Shown one piece after another: positions 17,181 through 26,064 of a stretch of 33,122 bases of DNA. Position 1 is the first letter of the stretch, and each line of letters begins with the position of its first letter. A model generated the notes under the pieces. It saw only the letters and a list, made by a program, of their open reading frames with translations. It was not told where the DNA came from and ran no database searches. A program made the position numbers and the translations under genes. The stretch is from JBCCJA01 sp039045975 (GTDB lineage: Bacteria; Planctomycetota; Planctomycetia; Planctomycetales; Planctomycetaceae). The stretch is taken from NCBI GenBank assembly GCA_039045975.1, contig JBCCJA010000042.1, positions 1 through 33,122 on the forward strand. Reading direction: 5' to 3'.

Positions 17181-18368
17181 TCAAGCCCCCAACGCCGCGA
17201 CGACCTTCTTCGCCGCGTCGGTCAGGTCATCGGCCGTCGTGATGTCCTTGCCGCTCTCGGCGAGCATCTTACGGCCCGCCTCGACCTGCGAGCCCTCCAG
17301 CCGCACGACCAGCGGCACCGAGAAGCCGATCTTGTCGTACGCGATCAGCAGCGCCTCGGCGATCGTCGTGCACTGCATGATCCCGCCGAAAATATTCACC
17401 AGCACCGCCTTCACGTTCGCGTCGGCGAGGATGATCCGGAACGCCTCGGTCACCTGATCGACGTCGGCCCCGCCCCCGACGTCGAGGAAGTTAGCCGGCT
17501 CGCCGCCGTGCAGCTTGATCAGGTCCATCGTCGACATCGCCAGCCCCGCCCCGTTGACGAGGCAGCCGATGTTCCCATCGAGCTTCACGTAACTCAGGCC
17601 CGCGTTCTTGGCCTGGATCTCGGTCTCTTCCTCTTCGGACAGGTCCCGCAGTTCTTCGACGGCCTTGTGCCGGAACAGGGCGTTGTCGTCGAAGCTGACC
17701 TTCGCGTCCAAAGGCACGATGTCGCCCTCGCCGGTCACAACGAGCGGGTTGATCTCCGCCATCTCGCAGTCGGAGTTGAGGAAGAACCGCACGAACTTCG
17801 GCACGAACTTGCCGAACGAACGCATCGCCGGCTTCTCCAGTCCCAGCGCGAACGCCAGCTTCGTCACCTGATACCCGTGCAGGCCGTAGCCGCGGTCGAT
17901 CGGCTCCTGCAGGATCTTCTCGGGCGTATCGTGGGCGACGTCCTCGATGTCCATGCCCCCCTCGGTCGAGGCGATCAGCACCGGCTGCCGCGTCTCCCGG
18001 TCGACCAGACACGCCAGATACAGCTCCCGCTGAATGTCGAGCCCCTGCTCGACCAGCAGCGTGTTGACCTGTTTCCCCTCATCCCCCGTCTGGATCGTGA
18101 CGAGCGTGTTACCCAGCATCCGCGCGGCGTTCTCGGCCGCCTCCTCGGGCGACTTCACGAGCACGACGCCGGCCTGATCGGCCTGCTCCTTGAACCGCCC
18201 CTTGCCCCGCCCGCCGGCGTGGATCTGGCTCTTCACGACCGAGACGGGCGTGCCGAGCATCCCGAACGCGTTCGCCGCCTCCTCGGGCGTCTTCGCGACG
18301 ACGTGCCGCGGCACGGCGATCCCGGCCGCCTCGAAGAGTCGTTTCGCTTGGTATTCGTGGATTTTCAT
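17181..18368 (-). CDS. sucC: Succinate-CoA ligase (ADP/GDP-forming) subunit beta
   Basis: This 395-residue protein, of usual family length, starts at ATG (MKIHEYQAKRLFEAAGIAVP). It has an N-terminal ATP-grasp domain with VVKSQIHAGGRGKGRFK and a nucleotide-binding core SDCEMAEINPLVV. The C-terminal CoA-ligase domain shows GCLVNGAGLAMSTMDLIKLHGG and NIFGGIMQCTTIAEALL. It forms the TCA-cycle succinyl-CoA synthetase with SucD. It converges tail-to-tail with the intervening sulfatase, leaving only 21 bp and no visible terminator. A degenerate sequence resembling its own first codons and leader lies 660 bp upstream (18924-19028). Confidence 0.97.
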   Translation of the reverse strand: MKIHEYQAKRLFEAAGIAVPRHVVAKTPEEAANAFGMLGTPVSVVKSQIHAGGRGKGRFKEQADQAGVVLVKSPEEAAENAARMLGNTLVTIQTGDEGKQVNTLLVEQGLDIQRELYLACLVDRETRQPVLIASTEGGMDIEDVAHDTPEKILQEPIDRGYGLHGYQVTKLAFALGLEKPAMRSFGKFVPKFVRFFLNSDCEMAEINPLVVTGEGDIVPLDAKVSFDDNALFRHKAVEELRDLSEEEETEIQAKNAGLSYVKLDGNIGCLVNGAGLAMSTMDLIKLHGGEPANFLDVGGGADVDQVTEAFRIILADANVKAVLVNIFGGIMQCTTIAEALLIAYDKIGFSVPLVVRLEGSQVEAGRKMLAESGKDITTADDLTDAAKKVVAALGA

Positions 18369-18448
18369 GGGAGTGATCCGTCGGTCGCCGATTACGTTGG
18401 CGACGGTAGTCGAGCCTTCCCCGCATCGCTACCGCGTCAGGACCCGCC

Positions 18449-18823
18449 GTGCCCGTCGACCCCCTCGAATTCGCCACGCGCCTGCCGACGGCGGTCTACG
18501 CCTTCGTCGCGGTCATCACCGCCGCGGCCGTCGCCCGCTTCGTGCTGCGACTCGCCTTCGACAAGGACACCTGCCGGTTCCTCGCCGGGCTGACCCTGCT
18601 GATCGGCCTGCCGACCTGCGGCTGGCTCTTCCTCGGCTTCAAGGCCGCGGCCGGCCTCGTGACGGGGTTGTTCGTCATCGCCGCGATCCGCGGCGTCAGC
18701 GACGACCAGTTCCGCTGGTCCGACCCGACCGCCTGGATCGCCGGCATGGGCGACGTCTTCCGCCGAGGCCGCCGCCCCCTCCACAGAGGCGGGTGGCATG
18801 AAGATGATTTTCCGGAGGATTAG
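18449..18823 (+). CDS. Small hypothetical membrane protein
   Basis: This 124-residue protein starts at GTG 18449. It has three hydrophobic stretches: YAFVAVITAAAVARFVL (about 17-33), FLAGLTLLIGLPTCGWLFLGF (about 44-64) and AAGLVTGLFVIAAI (about 66-79). A basic then acidic hydrophilic tail follows (RRGRRPLHRGG, ending EDDFPED). I recognise no family. It is divergent from sucC with an 80-bp gap, so the two share a promoter region. Codon bias matches the surrounding genes, which supports it as real. Confidence 0.6.
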   Translation: MPVDPLEFATRLPTAVYAFVAVITAAAVARFVLRLAFDKDTCRFLAGLTLLIGLPTCGWLFLGFKAAAGLVTGLFVIAAIRGVSDDQFRWSDPTAWIAGMGDVFRRGRRPLHRGGWHEDDFPED

Positions 18824-18847
18824 GCGTCTAGAGCGTCTTCACCGCGG

Positions 18848-18880
18848 GTGGCCCGGACGGCGTCCGGGTGACGCAGCCAC
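18848..18880. repeat. Nested palindrome
   Basis: A 7-bp perfect stem with a 3-nt loop (CCCGGAC-GGC-GTCCGGG, 18852-18868) is nested inside GTGGC (18848-18852) and GCCAC (18876-18880). It lies just after the small membrane-protein gene and may stop its transcription or be another dispersed palindrome; only one copy was noticed in this window. Confidence 0.4.
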
Positions 18881-18923
18881 AATCGGATTGGTGATTGGGT
18901 GCCGTGTCCCGCGAAGTCGCCGG

Positions 18924-19028
18924 TCACACTGTCGGGCCGCTTGTCGCTCCGCGATCTGGACGCAGTCCGAAGCACACGATCGAGAAGAGTTGTCTGAGGC
19001 GCCCGGCTTGGTCTTCGTAAATTTCCAT
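18924..19028 (-). pseudogene. Possible remnant of a duplicated sucC 5' end
   Basis: On the minus strand an ATG at 19028 opens a 34-codon frame, MEIYEDQAGRLRQLF and so on, that resembles the start of SucC, MKIHEYQAKRLFEAA. Met, Ile, Glu, Gln, Ala, Arg and Leu are conserved in register. The first 33 nucleotides agree at 24 positions, and the bases just before the ATG are also alike (TACTTCC against CACTCCC). After about 12 codons the similarity ends and a stop soon follows. It sits in the 257-bp gap between the small membrane-protein gene and the FGE-like gene. The likely reading is a decayed partial duplicate; chance similarity is not excluded. Confidence 0.4.
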
Positions 19029-19078
19029 GGAAGTACTACGGGTGTGACGTAGTTGCGGCAGATCGTAAGGACGACGCG

Positions 19079-20326
19079 TTAGCGTGGCTTGCGGCTCCGT
19101 TCTTTCAGCCACGCCTCATAGTCGGCGATCCTTCGACGGTACTCTTCGCTCACTTCAAAGCTAGCCGGAAATATATCGCGGCTGAGCGACACTTTTCGGC
19201 GTTCCGGATCGATCACGGGACGGAACCCGAGCGTATCCATCCGGCAGTGAGGCGAATGTGCGCCTCCGAAATAGGTCTGTCTAGGATCGTACGTCCGATC
19301 AACCGCAGACGTATATGTATCACGATCACGAACCGATCCGTCCGTAAAATCGAAGCCCATCCAACTGGTACAGCCCCAGCAATTATCCAATTTCACAAAA
19401 GTCATTTCCGCGACGTTCCCGGCCATTCCGAAAAGCCCTTCGGGAGTTCGCCCTTCCGGCAGCGCATCGACCGCGACCGTCCGGCGGTGCATGACGTTCG
19501 AAAAGTCCCATGCCGACTCATCATCGACACGCCAGACATTTTCGCGACCGGCCGAAACGTGGGCCTTCGTGTCGTCCCAGACTTGCCCCCAAGGAAAGTC
19601 TCGGTCTCCGTATGCCGCTACGGCCCACTCATCGTCGGTCGGGAGGCGGCAACAGCCTACGTCAGGAATTAAGCCCTCGACCCACTCACAAAACGCCATG
19701 GCGTCCGCAGGCGTGAGGAGCGTGACGGGATGCCGGCCGCGTCCCCGCGGGAATTCGTTACCGTGCCAGAGCATCTCGACGTCATGAATCCGAAAAATCG
19801 GATCGCTCGAACTCATAGTCAGCTCGGTGCCCCTATGTAATATCGGGTACTCGGCCTTGACTTCTTCGACCTGTGATTGAAGCGCCCACCACTTGTCGGA
19901 GAAAGCCCCGTGAAGAGCCGAGCCCTGCGTGACCTCTCCGAGTCTTTTTTCTACCCGCTTCTTTTCAGACAAAATATCACCGAGGCCGCTCTGCACAGTC
20001 GCCGCGGCGACTAAATCCGCCGTCGGTCGGACGGCATGCAGGACGCGTTCGTCATGCTTCTGACGCCCGGTGGCATTCAGAAATGCTGCGTATTGCTCGT
20101 TCGTCACCTCGGTTTCGGCAACGAAATATGGCTCGTAGTCGATTTCGTATCGGCACGGAACGACCCTGCGGAAGGTAAACTCCGTGCCGCCGAGATCGAC
20201 GGTGATAAATTCATCCTGCCGTTCGATCAATCGCGGCGACGGCCGATCGACACCGTCGCTCCCGACGGCAAAACAGGATATCGCGGCAAAAACCAAGACG
20301 GTGACACGAGAACTGATTCTGGACAT
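19079..20326 (-). CDS. Secreted FGE/SUMF1-domain protein lacking the FGE cysteine pair
   Basis: This 415-residue protein starts at the ATG at 20326, with GGAGG 9 nt before it, and a signal peptide (SSRVTVLVFAAISCFAVG). The SUMF1/FGE-sulfatase fold is shown by PYFVAETEVTNEQYAAFLNATG, PVTLLTPADAMAFCEWVE, RLPTDDEWAVAAYG, FGMAGNVAEM and the C-terminal FGG...GFRPVIDP. True formylglycine-generating enzymes of the human type carry two cysteines in the C-terminal GGS-x(n)-C-x4-C-x-R region. Here that region reads FGGAHSPHCRM, with one Cys. It is therefore probably a SUMF1-fold binding or structural protein rather than the sulfatase-maturing enzyme. A helical insert lies at about 105-145. G+C content and codon bias are lower than in all flanking genes, suggesting a different history. 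Confidence 0.82.
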   Translation of the reverse strand: MSRISSRVTVLVFAAISCFAVGSDGVDRPSPRLIERQDEFITVDLGGTEFTFRRVVPCRYEIDYEPYFVAETEVTNEQYAAFLNATGRQKHDERVLHAVRPTADLVAAATVQSGLGDILSEKKRVEKRLGEVTQGSALHGAFSDKWWALQSQVEEVKAEYPILHRGTELTMSSSDPIFRIHDVEMLWHGNEFPRGRGRHPVTLLTPADAMAFCEWVEGLIPDVGCCRLPTDDEWAVAAYGDRDFPWGQVWDDTKAHVSAGRENVWRVDDESAWDFSNVMHRRTVAVDALPEGRTPEGLFGMAGNVAEMTFVKLDNCWGCTSWMGFDFTDGSVRDRDTYTSAVDRTYDPRQTYFGGAHSPHCRMDTLGFRPVIDPERRKVSLSRDIFPASFEVSEEYRRRIADYEAWLKERSRKPR

Positions 20327-20387
20327 GTGAATGCCTCCGAGAATCGGAAATCGATGATGCCGCAAGGCCACTTCCTATTACCCGCCA

Positions 20388-21677
20388 TCACCGCCGAACA
20401 ATCGTCTGTTCCCGATCGGGCCCCACCGACACGTAACCCACCGGCCGGCCCGCCAAGCCGCCGATCACCTCGACGTACGTCCGGGCGTTCGCCGGGAGGT
20501 CGGACCAGTCGCGGCAGGCGGTCGTGTCTTCCGACCAGCCCGGCAGCGTGCGGTAGACCGGCTTCGCACGCTCTAAATCTGACGCGTCGGCCGGGAAGTC
20601 GGTCGTGACCACGCCGTCGATCTCGTAGGCCTCGCAAACTAAGACCTCCTCGAAGCCGTCGAGGACGTCGAGCAGCGTCACCGCCAGGGTGTCGGCCCCG
20701 CCCAGGCGGGCGGCGTAGCCGACCGCGACGGCGTCGAACCAGCCGCAGCGGCGGGGCCGGCCCGTCACCGTGCCGAACTCGTTCCCGCGGGTGCGAATCC
20801 GCTCGCCCGTCTCGTTGTTCAATTCCGTCACGCACGGCCCGCCGCCGACGCGCGTCGTGTAAGCTTTCGCGACGCCGATCAGTTTTTCGATATAGCGTTC
20901 CGGCACGCCGCTGCCGGCGTGGATGCCGCAGCCCGAGCTGTTCGAGCTCGTCACGTACGGGAACGTTCCATGGTCGACGTCGAGCAGCGACCCCTGCGCC
21001 CCCTCGAACAGAATCTTCTTGTTCGCGTCGACCGCCTTGTGGAGATAGGCCGTCGTGTCGGTCACGAACGGTTTTAATTTTTTGGCGTAGCCGAGATATT
21101 CGTCGGTGATCGCGGCGGCGTCGAAGGGCTCGAAAGCCGGGTCGAGGGCCGTGAGAATTAAATTCTTATATTCGACGATCTCGGCGAGCTTCGCCTTGAG
21201 ATGGTCCGGGCGGAGCAGCTCGCCGACACGGACGGCGTGCGTGCGGCCGGCCTTGTCGCGGTAGCACGTCCCGATGCCGCGCATCGTCGTGCCGATCGCC
21301 TCATCGCCGCGGCGCTTTTCGAGGATCGCCTCCTCCGCCATGTGGTACGGGAAGATGACGTGCGCCCGATCGCTGATCTTCAGGTTCACGTCGCCCGCGG
21401 CCGGCCCGCCGTCGGCTTCCAGCCGGCCCAGTTCCTCGAACAGCGCCTTCGGGTTCAGCACGACGCCCGTCGCAATCACCGACGCGATCGACGGGTCGGT
21501 TATGCCCGACGGCAGCAGCGACAGTTTGAACGTTTTCCCGTCGGCGACGACAGTGTGACCCGCGTTGTTCCCGCCGAGGTAGCGGACGACAATCTCGTGC
21601 TCGCCGGCGAGCAGGTCGACGAATTTCCCTTTGGCCTCGTCCCCCCACTGGAGGCCGATGACGGCGGTCGCGGACAC
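20388..21677 (-). CDS. purA: Adenylosuccinate synthetase
   Basis: GTG at 21677 (MSATAVIGLQWGDEAKGK) gives 429 residues, the normal family length, with GAGG upstream. A TTG at 21722 would add 15 low-complexity residues. The P-loop-like motif reads GDEAKGK (12-18), with Ala where most family members have Gly. The GNNAGHTVV loop, IGTTMRGIGTCYRDKAGR, LFEGAQGSLLDVDHGTFPYVTSSN and GRPRRCGWFDAVAV are all present. The enzyme converts IMP, aspartate and GTP to adenylosuccinate, the first committed step to AMP. It stands alone on the minus strand between the FGE-like gene and the large propeller gene. Confidence 0.97.
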   Translation of the reverse strand: MSATAVIGLQWGDEAKGKFVDLLAGEHEIVVRYLGGNNAGHTVVADGKTFKLSLLPSGITDPSIASVIATGVVLNPKALFEELGRLEADGGPAAGDVNLKISDRAHVIFPYHMAEEAILEKRRGDEAIGTTMRGIGTCYRDKAGRTHAVRVGELLRPDHLKAKLAEIVEYKNLILTALDPAFEPFDAAAITDEYLGYAKKLKPFVTDTTAYLHKAVDANKKILFEGAQGSLLDVDHGTFPYVTSSNSSGCGIHAGSGVPERYIEKLIGVAKAYTTRVGGGPCVTELNNETGERIRTRGNEFGTVTGRPRRCGWFDAVAVGYAARLGGADTLAVTLLDVLDGFEEVLVCEAYEIDGVVTTDFPADASDLERAKPVYRTLPGWSEDTTACRDWSDLPANARTYVEVIGGLAGRPVGYVSVGPDREQTIVRR

Positions 21678-21754
21678 GGGCGGGACCTCGCGGCGGGCGG
21701 AAACGGGCGGAACGGCGCTCAATACACCGAACCGGTCACCGTAACGACGCGACC

Positions 21755-21783
21755 GGCCGCGGGGGAGCGACCCGACCGCGGCC
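21755..21783. terminator. GC-rich hairpin after the large propeller gene
   Basis: An 8-bp perfect inverted repeat (GGCCGCGG at 21755-21762, CCGCGGCC at 21776-21783) with a 13-nt loop lies 10 bp past the stop of the propeller gene (minus strand) and before purA. No T-run follows, so termination, if any, would not be canonical. Confidence 0.3.
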
Positions 21784-21793
21784 CTGCGTCGCG

Positions 21794-24700
21794 TCAGCCG
21801 TCGTCGGCGGCGGCGTCCGCGTCGCGGAGGACGGCCGGGGCCGGGATCAGGCCGCGGGCGATCGGCTCGACCCGCAACGTCTCGGCCCGGGACAGGAACG
21901 AGACCGAGTCTTTACGACAGACGACCGCGGCGACCTCGGCCGGCACGGCCCTCGCGATCGACAGGCGGTCGATCTCGGTCCCGGCCGACGGATCGAACAG
22001 CGTCAGCTCCAGCGTCGCGTACGGCGTCCCGTCTAGCCGTTTGATATCGCCGTCGATCACGGGCAGCGCGAAGCCGTGCTCCGGCAGCCCGACGGGCACG
22101 CGGCCCGACACTTTTCCGGTCCAGACGACCCCGCCTTCCCGCGGGTCGCAGCAGGCGAGCACCCCGTCGATGTGCACCGCCGGGGCGTTCACGTTCAGGA
22201 ACGACGGCCTCCGGCCCGACACGCCGACGAACAACCGCCCCATCGACCAAAACGCGGCCACGTCGTCGGCGGGGCCGCCGAGGCCCTCGACACGCGCGAC
22301 GGCGTCGCTGTCTCCGGTCACGACGTCGGCCAGGGTCACGCGTCCGGCCCGGTTCACGGCGACCAACAGACCGCCCGGGACGAAGCCGACCGACGAATCG
22401 ACCGGCAGCCGCAGCGTCGGCCCCGACCCGCCCCGGCGGACGTCGACCAGCCGCAGCGACAGCGACCGGCCGTCGCCGGACGGCGCGTCCCGCATCACCC
22501 ACCGCGGGCCGATCGCGGCGACGACTTCGCCGTCGGCCGGCGACGACAACCGCCCGCCGTCCTCCGCGTTGAAGAATACGGCCTCGTCACCGGCGACGAC
22601 GAGGACTTCGCGATCGCCGACCCGCAGGGCGGCCGAGGCCGGCAGCCCCTCGCGGACCCAGCGGCCCCGGCCGGTGACCGCGTCGTGCAGCGTCAGCGTC
22701 GTCCCGTCGAGCACCGCGACGCCGCCGGCCCCGACCGCGACCCGCGGCCCCCACGGGCCGTCACGCGACGTCAACGCCGCCGCGGTGACGAGAGGCGTCA
22801 CGCCGAGGCTCTCCGGGTCGGAGGCGACGCCGCGGATGTGCTCCGGGCCGGCGGGCTCGAAGACGCCTTCCGGCAGCGGCAAAGACCACAGCAGCCGTCC
22901 GTCCACACGCCCGCAGGCCGTCATCCGACCGTCGGTGACCGCGAACAACGCCTCGCCGACCGCGACGGCGGAATAGAACGCCGGCACGGCGACGAGACGC
23001 CCGTTCGACCTTTCGGGCGGGCCGACAGGCACAGACGCCCGCGTCCGGCCGTCGCCGTCGCGTCCGACCAGACGCCTCACGTCGCGTCGAAAGACCCAAC
23101 TCTCCGCGGCCGCCAGCGGGGCCGACTCGCCGCATATTGCCAGCGGCACGGCGGTCTCGACGCCGTTCGCGCCGGAACGGACGACCCGCACGCCGCGTCC
23201 GTCGTCGTCGCGAGGTCCCGCCGGACCAAATGACGCGGGCCGGACGACCGCGGGGCCGACTTCGCCGCCCAGACGGCGGTCGAACTGCCCGACGAGCCGT
23301 GCCGAACCGACAAGCTCGGCCGACGCGTCTGGGCGACCCGTACGGAATAGCCGCCGAACCCGGAGCCGATCGGCCCGATCGAGGTCTTCGCGGGCCGACA
23401 CGGCCTCGGCGGGTCGGGCCGGCCTCCCGAGGCCGGTCCACAACGACGCCAGCCTCGTCAGCAGGGTCACACGCAAGCCTGTCTCCCCGCCGGGCACGAG
23501 CCGACCGGGGTCGGCCGACCCGAGCAGCCGCGCCAGCGCCGCCTCGGCGACCGCCCGGTCTTGTCCCGAACGGACGGCCGCGTCGATCTCGAACAGGTCG
23601 GCTTTCGTCGCGTCGGACGGGCCGTCGGCGAGTTCGCGGAACCGGGCCCGCATGGCCGCATCGGTCGGATCGGCCGCCAGCAGCCGCTCGTATGCGGCAC
23701 GCAACACGGCTCGAGCCTTCGCGTCGGCCGGCGGACGGTCGTCGATATCGACCCACGCGATCGCGGCCGCGGCGTCGCCGGCCGCGACGGCACGCGCACC
23801 GCGAGCCGTCCGCTCCGTCACCGACAGCTCCGCCGCGTCCGCCGCCGACGCCGAACGCGAGGTCGGCGTCAGCAACGCCACGTCGTCACCGCCATGCACG
23901 ACGAAACGGCCGCCGCCGACCGCCGTGAGCCGGCCCGCCGGCCCGCCGGCGGGCACGACCCCGCGCGTCAGCGAACCGTCCGACGTCGCCAGCGAGACCA
24001 CTTCGCCGGTCGCCAACGTCAGCCAGAACTCCCGGCCGTCGGCGGCGACCGTGCCGACCCCGCCGACCGGCGGCAGTGACGTCCGCCACCGCGGGATCCC
24101 GGTCGCGACGTCATACGCGGCGACCTCTTCGGGCGACACGACCGCGACCGTCCGCGGCCCCGCCGACGCGACGTATAGGCCGTTGACCCGTGCGATCAGC
24201 CAAGCGATCCGCCCGCTGTCACGCGCGACGCCGAACACGGCCTCGCCGTCCGGCGGGGCGAAGACGACGACCCCGTCGCCCGTGATCGGCGCGACCGGCA
24301 TCCACTCGCCGGCGGACTCGTCATCGTCGAACCCCCACCGCCTTGGCCTCGCGTGGTCGCCTTCGTAACGGCTCGCCCAGCGGATGCGTCCCGTTTCGCG
24401 GTCGACGGCGACGAACCAGCCGAGCCCGGTCGGGCAATAGACCGCGAACGGCCCGGCAGTGACCCCGCCGATCGCCGCGCCGTTCTTGCCCGTCGACCGC
24501 GTCCGCGGGTCGGCCGGCGGGACCTGTGCGAGCAGCGTACGGTGCACCGTCCGCCCGCCCTCCCCGCCGAGGCGGAGCAACAGACGCTCGTCGCGGCGTT
24601 CGACGATCAGGTACAGGTCGCCGTCGACGTAAGTCGGCGGCGTGAGGGCGACCGCGGGCGTTTCCGTCCCGGTGCCGATCGCGTCGGGCTCCTCGGCGGC

Positions 24701-25960
24701 GTGCCCGAGGCCGACCCGCCAGACGACCGCTCCGCTCCGCACGTCGTACGCGACGACCGCGTCCGACACCGTCGGCGTCGTGCCGCGGGGCATGAACCGG
24801 AACCGGCCCGACCGCCGAGACGGGGCCCTCAGCGGCTCGCCCTTCTCGATCACGAACAGCATGCCCCCGCCGACGACCGGGCTGTCCCACAGGCCGCCCG
24901 AAACGGCGGCGACGACGGCGTCGTCCCGCAGTTTCCCGGGAGCGACCGGGCCGGTCTCCCAGACGGGCCGTCCGTCGGCGGCACCGACCGCGACGAGCCG
25001 GTCGGCGGCGGGAAGGACGACCACGCCGGCGTCCGCCACGGCCGTCCCGGTCGTCAGCAGCGGTCCCCCGTCCCGGGCCGCCCACGAGCGCCGGGTCGCG
25101 ACCGCACGCCGGAAGCCCGCCGTACCGACCGGCGTCTTCCACGCGGTCAGGATCGATCCGGCCGACGCGTCGGCCCCGTCGCGTCGCGACCGCGACAGCT
25201 CGTCCGACTGCGAAAACCGCAGGCCGGGCCCGGCGAGCCGGTCCAGGAACTCCAGCTTCGCGTCGAATCGGTCGGAACGCTCGATCTCTTCGGCGAGCGG
25301 TCGCAACAGGCGGATCGCCTCGGCGGTGTCGCCGCGGTCGAGGGCCCGCGACCCGAGCCGGTTCCGGGCGACCCGGCCGGCCTCCGTGAACGCGAACCGC
25401 TCCGCGACGACACGCAGCAGGTCGAGCCGGCGGTCACGCAGCGCGTCGTCGAGGATGCGATTGGCGACCGGTCCCCGCGACCGCTCCAGACGACGACGCT
25501 CCTCCTCGGGGAGGCGACGCAGCAGCGCGTTCGCCTCGTCGGCGACGACCGCGATCGCGCCGTCGGCTTTCAGAACGACACGATCGCCGGCCCGCTCCAG
25601 CAACGCCTCGAGCCGCTCGGCCGCGACCGCCCACTGCCGGTCGGCGATCGCCCGGTAGGCCCGCCGGAGCTGTAACGCCGCTTCCCCGTCGTGCGGGGCG
25701 GTCGCGCTCGCCAGGCCGCCGGTAGCCGCGTCGTAAGGTGTCGCCACGCCTTCGATCAGCCCCGCCCGCGGCTCCTCACGGGGACCGCCGAGCAGGTCGT
25801 CGAAGAAATCCTTCAGCTCGTCGCCCCGTGCCCCCGTCGCGGCCGTCAAACAGACGATCAAGAACAGTCCGAGCCGCCCCGCTTCTCGCAGGCGATCTGC
25901 GACCACAATCCGCCGGCTCGGTCGTAATGCGCGGGCGGTGTGGCGCGTTGAACGATTCAC
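21794..25960 (-). CDS. Very large PQQ-type beta-propeller protein (1388 aa) with TPR-like N-region
   Basis: The gene starts at GTG 25960. A basic start and hydrophobic segment (GRLGLFLIVCLTAATGA, about 30-46) indicate export or N-terminal anchoring. Residues about 90-260 are Arg/Ala/Leu-rich helices that read like TPR-type repeats (YRAIADRQWAVAAERLEALLE). From about 275 onward come PQQ/BamB-like blades with Trp docking motifs such as GRPVWETG, GAVVWRVGLG, GRIRWASRY, GIPRWRTSLP, GRLLWSLPLPEG, GRGRWVREG and GGVVWTGKV. These are enough for two propellers, with a second helical section at about 735-850 between them. No catalytic motif was seen. It probably serves as a scaffold or envelope protein. 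It is divergent from rplY. Confidence 0.85.
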   Translation of the reverse strand: MNRSTRHTARALRPSRRIVVADRLREAGRLGLFLIVCLTAATGARGDELKDFFDDLLGGPREEPRAGLIEGVATPYDAATGGLASATAPHDGEAALQLRRAYRAIADRQWAVAAERLEALLERAGDRVVLKADGAIAVVADEANALLRRLPEEERRRLERSRGPVANRILDDALRDRRLDLLRVVAERFAFTEAGRVARNRLGSRALDRGDTAEAIRLLRPLAEEIERSDRFDAKLEFLDRLAGPGLRFSQSDELSRSRRDGADASAGSILTAWKTPVGTAGFRRAVATRRSWAARDGGPLLTTGTAVADAGVVVLPAADRLVAVGAADGRPVWETGPVAPGKLRDDAVVAAVSGGLWDSPVVGGGMLFVIEKGEPLRAPSRRSGRFRFMPRGTTPTVSDAVVAYDVRSGAVVWRVGLGHAAEEPDAIGTGTETPAVALTPPTYVDGDLYLIVERRDERLLLRLGGEGGRTVHRTLLAQVPPADPRTRSTGKNGAAIGGVTAGPFAVYCPTGLGWFVAVDRETGRIRWASRYEGDHARPRRWGFDDDESAGEWMPVAPITGDGVVVFAPPDGEAVFGVARDSGRIAWLIARVNGLYVASAGPRTVAVVSPEEVAAYDVATGIPRWRTSLPPVGGVGTVAADGREFWLTLATGEVVSLATSDGSLTRGVVPAGGPAGRLTAVGGGRFVVHGGDDVALLTPTSRSASAADAAELSVTERTARGARAVAAGDAAAAIAWVDIDDRPPADAKARAVLRAAYERLLAADPTDAAMRARFRELADGPSDATKADLFEIDAAVRSGQDRAVAEAALARLLGSADPGRLVPGGETGLRVTLLTRLASLWTGLGRPARPAEAVSAREDLDRADRLRVRRLFRTGRPDASAELVGSARLVGQFDRRLGGEVGPAVVRPASFGPAGPRDDDGRGVRVVRSGANGVETAVPLAICGESAPLAAAESWVFRRDVRRLVGRDGDGRTRASVPVGPPERSNGRLVAVPAFYSAVAVGEALFAVTDGRMTACGRVDGRLLWSLPLPEGVFEPAGPEHIRGVASDPESLGVTPLVTAAALTSRDGPWGPRVAVGAGGVAVLDGTTLTLHDAVTGRGRWVREGLPASAALRVGDREVLVVAGDEAVFFNAEDGGRLSSPADGEVVAAIGPRWVMRDAPSGDGRSLSLRLVDVRRGGSGPTLRLPVDSSVGFVPGGLLVAVNRAGRVTLADVVTGDSDAVARVEGLGGPADDVAAFWSMGRLFVGVSGRRPSFLNVNAPAVHIDGVLACCDPREGGVVWTGKVSGRVPVGLPEHGFALPVIDGDIKRLDGTPYATLELTLFDPSAGTEIDRLSIARAVPAEVAAVVCRKDSVSFLSRAETLRVEPIARGLIPAPAVLRDADAAADDG

Positions 25961-26064
25961 TCCGCGAGTTTACAGTCCGCGGCCCGCTGCGGCGAGGAGC
26001 GTTCCGGGCCGCCGAGCGGCCCACGGGCGGTCCCGTCGCCCGACGCCCTATTGGTTTAATTCAG

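Noticed and set aside
25738..26064. An upstream extension of the rplY frame
   Set aside because: It overlaps the start of the divergent propeller gene, and the ATG at 26065 gives the normal L25 N terminus.
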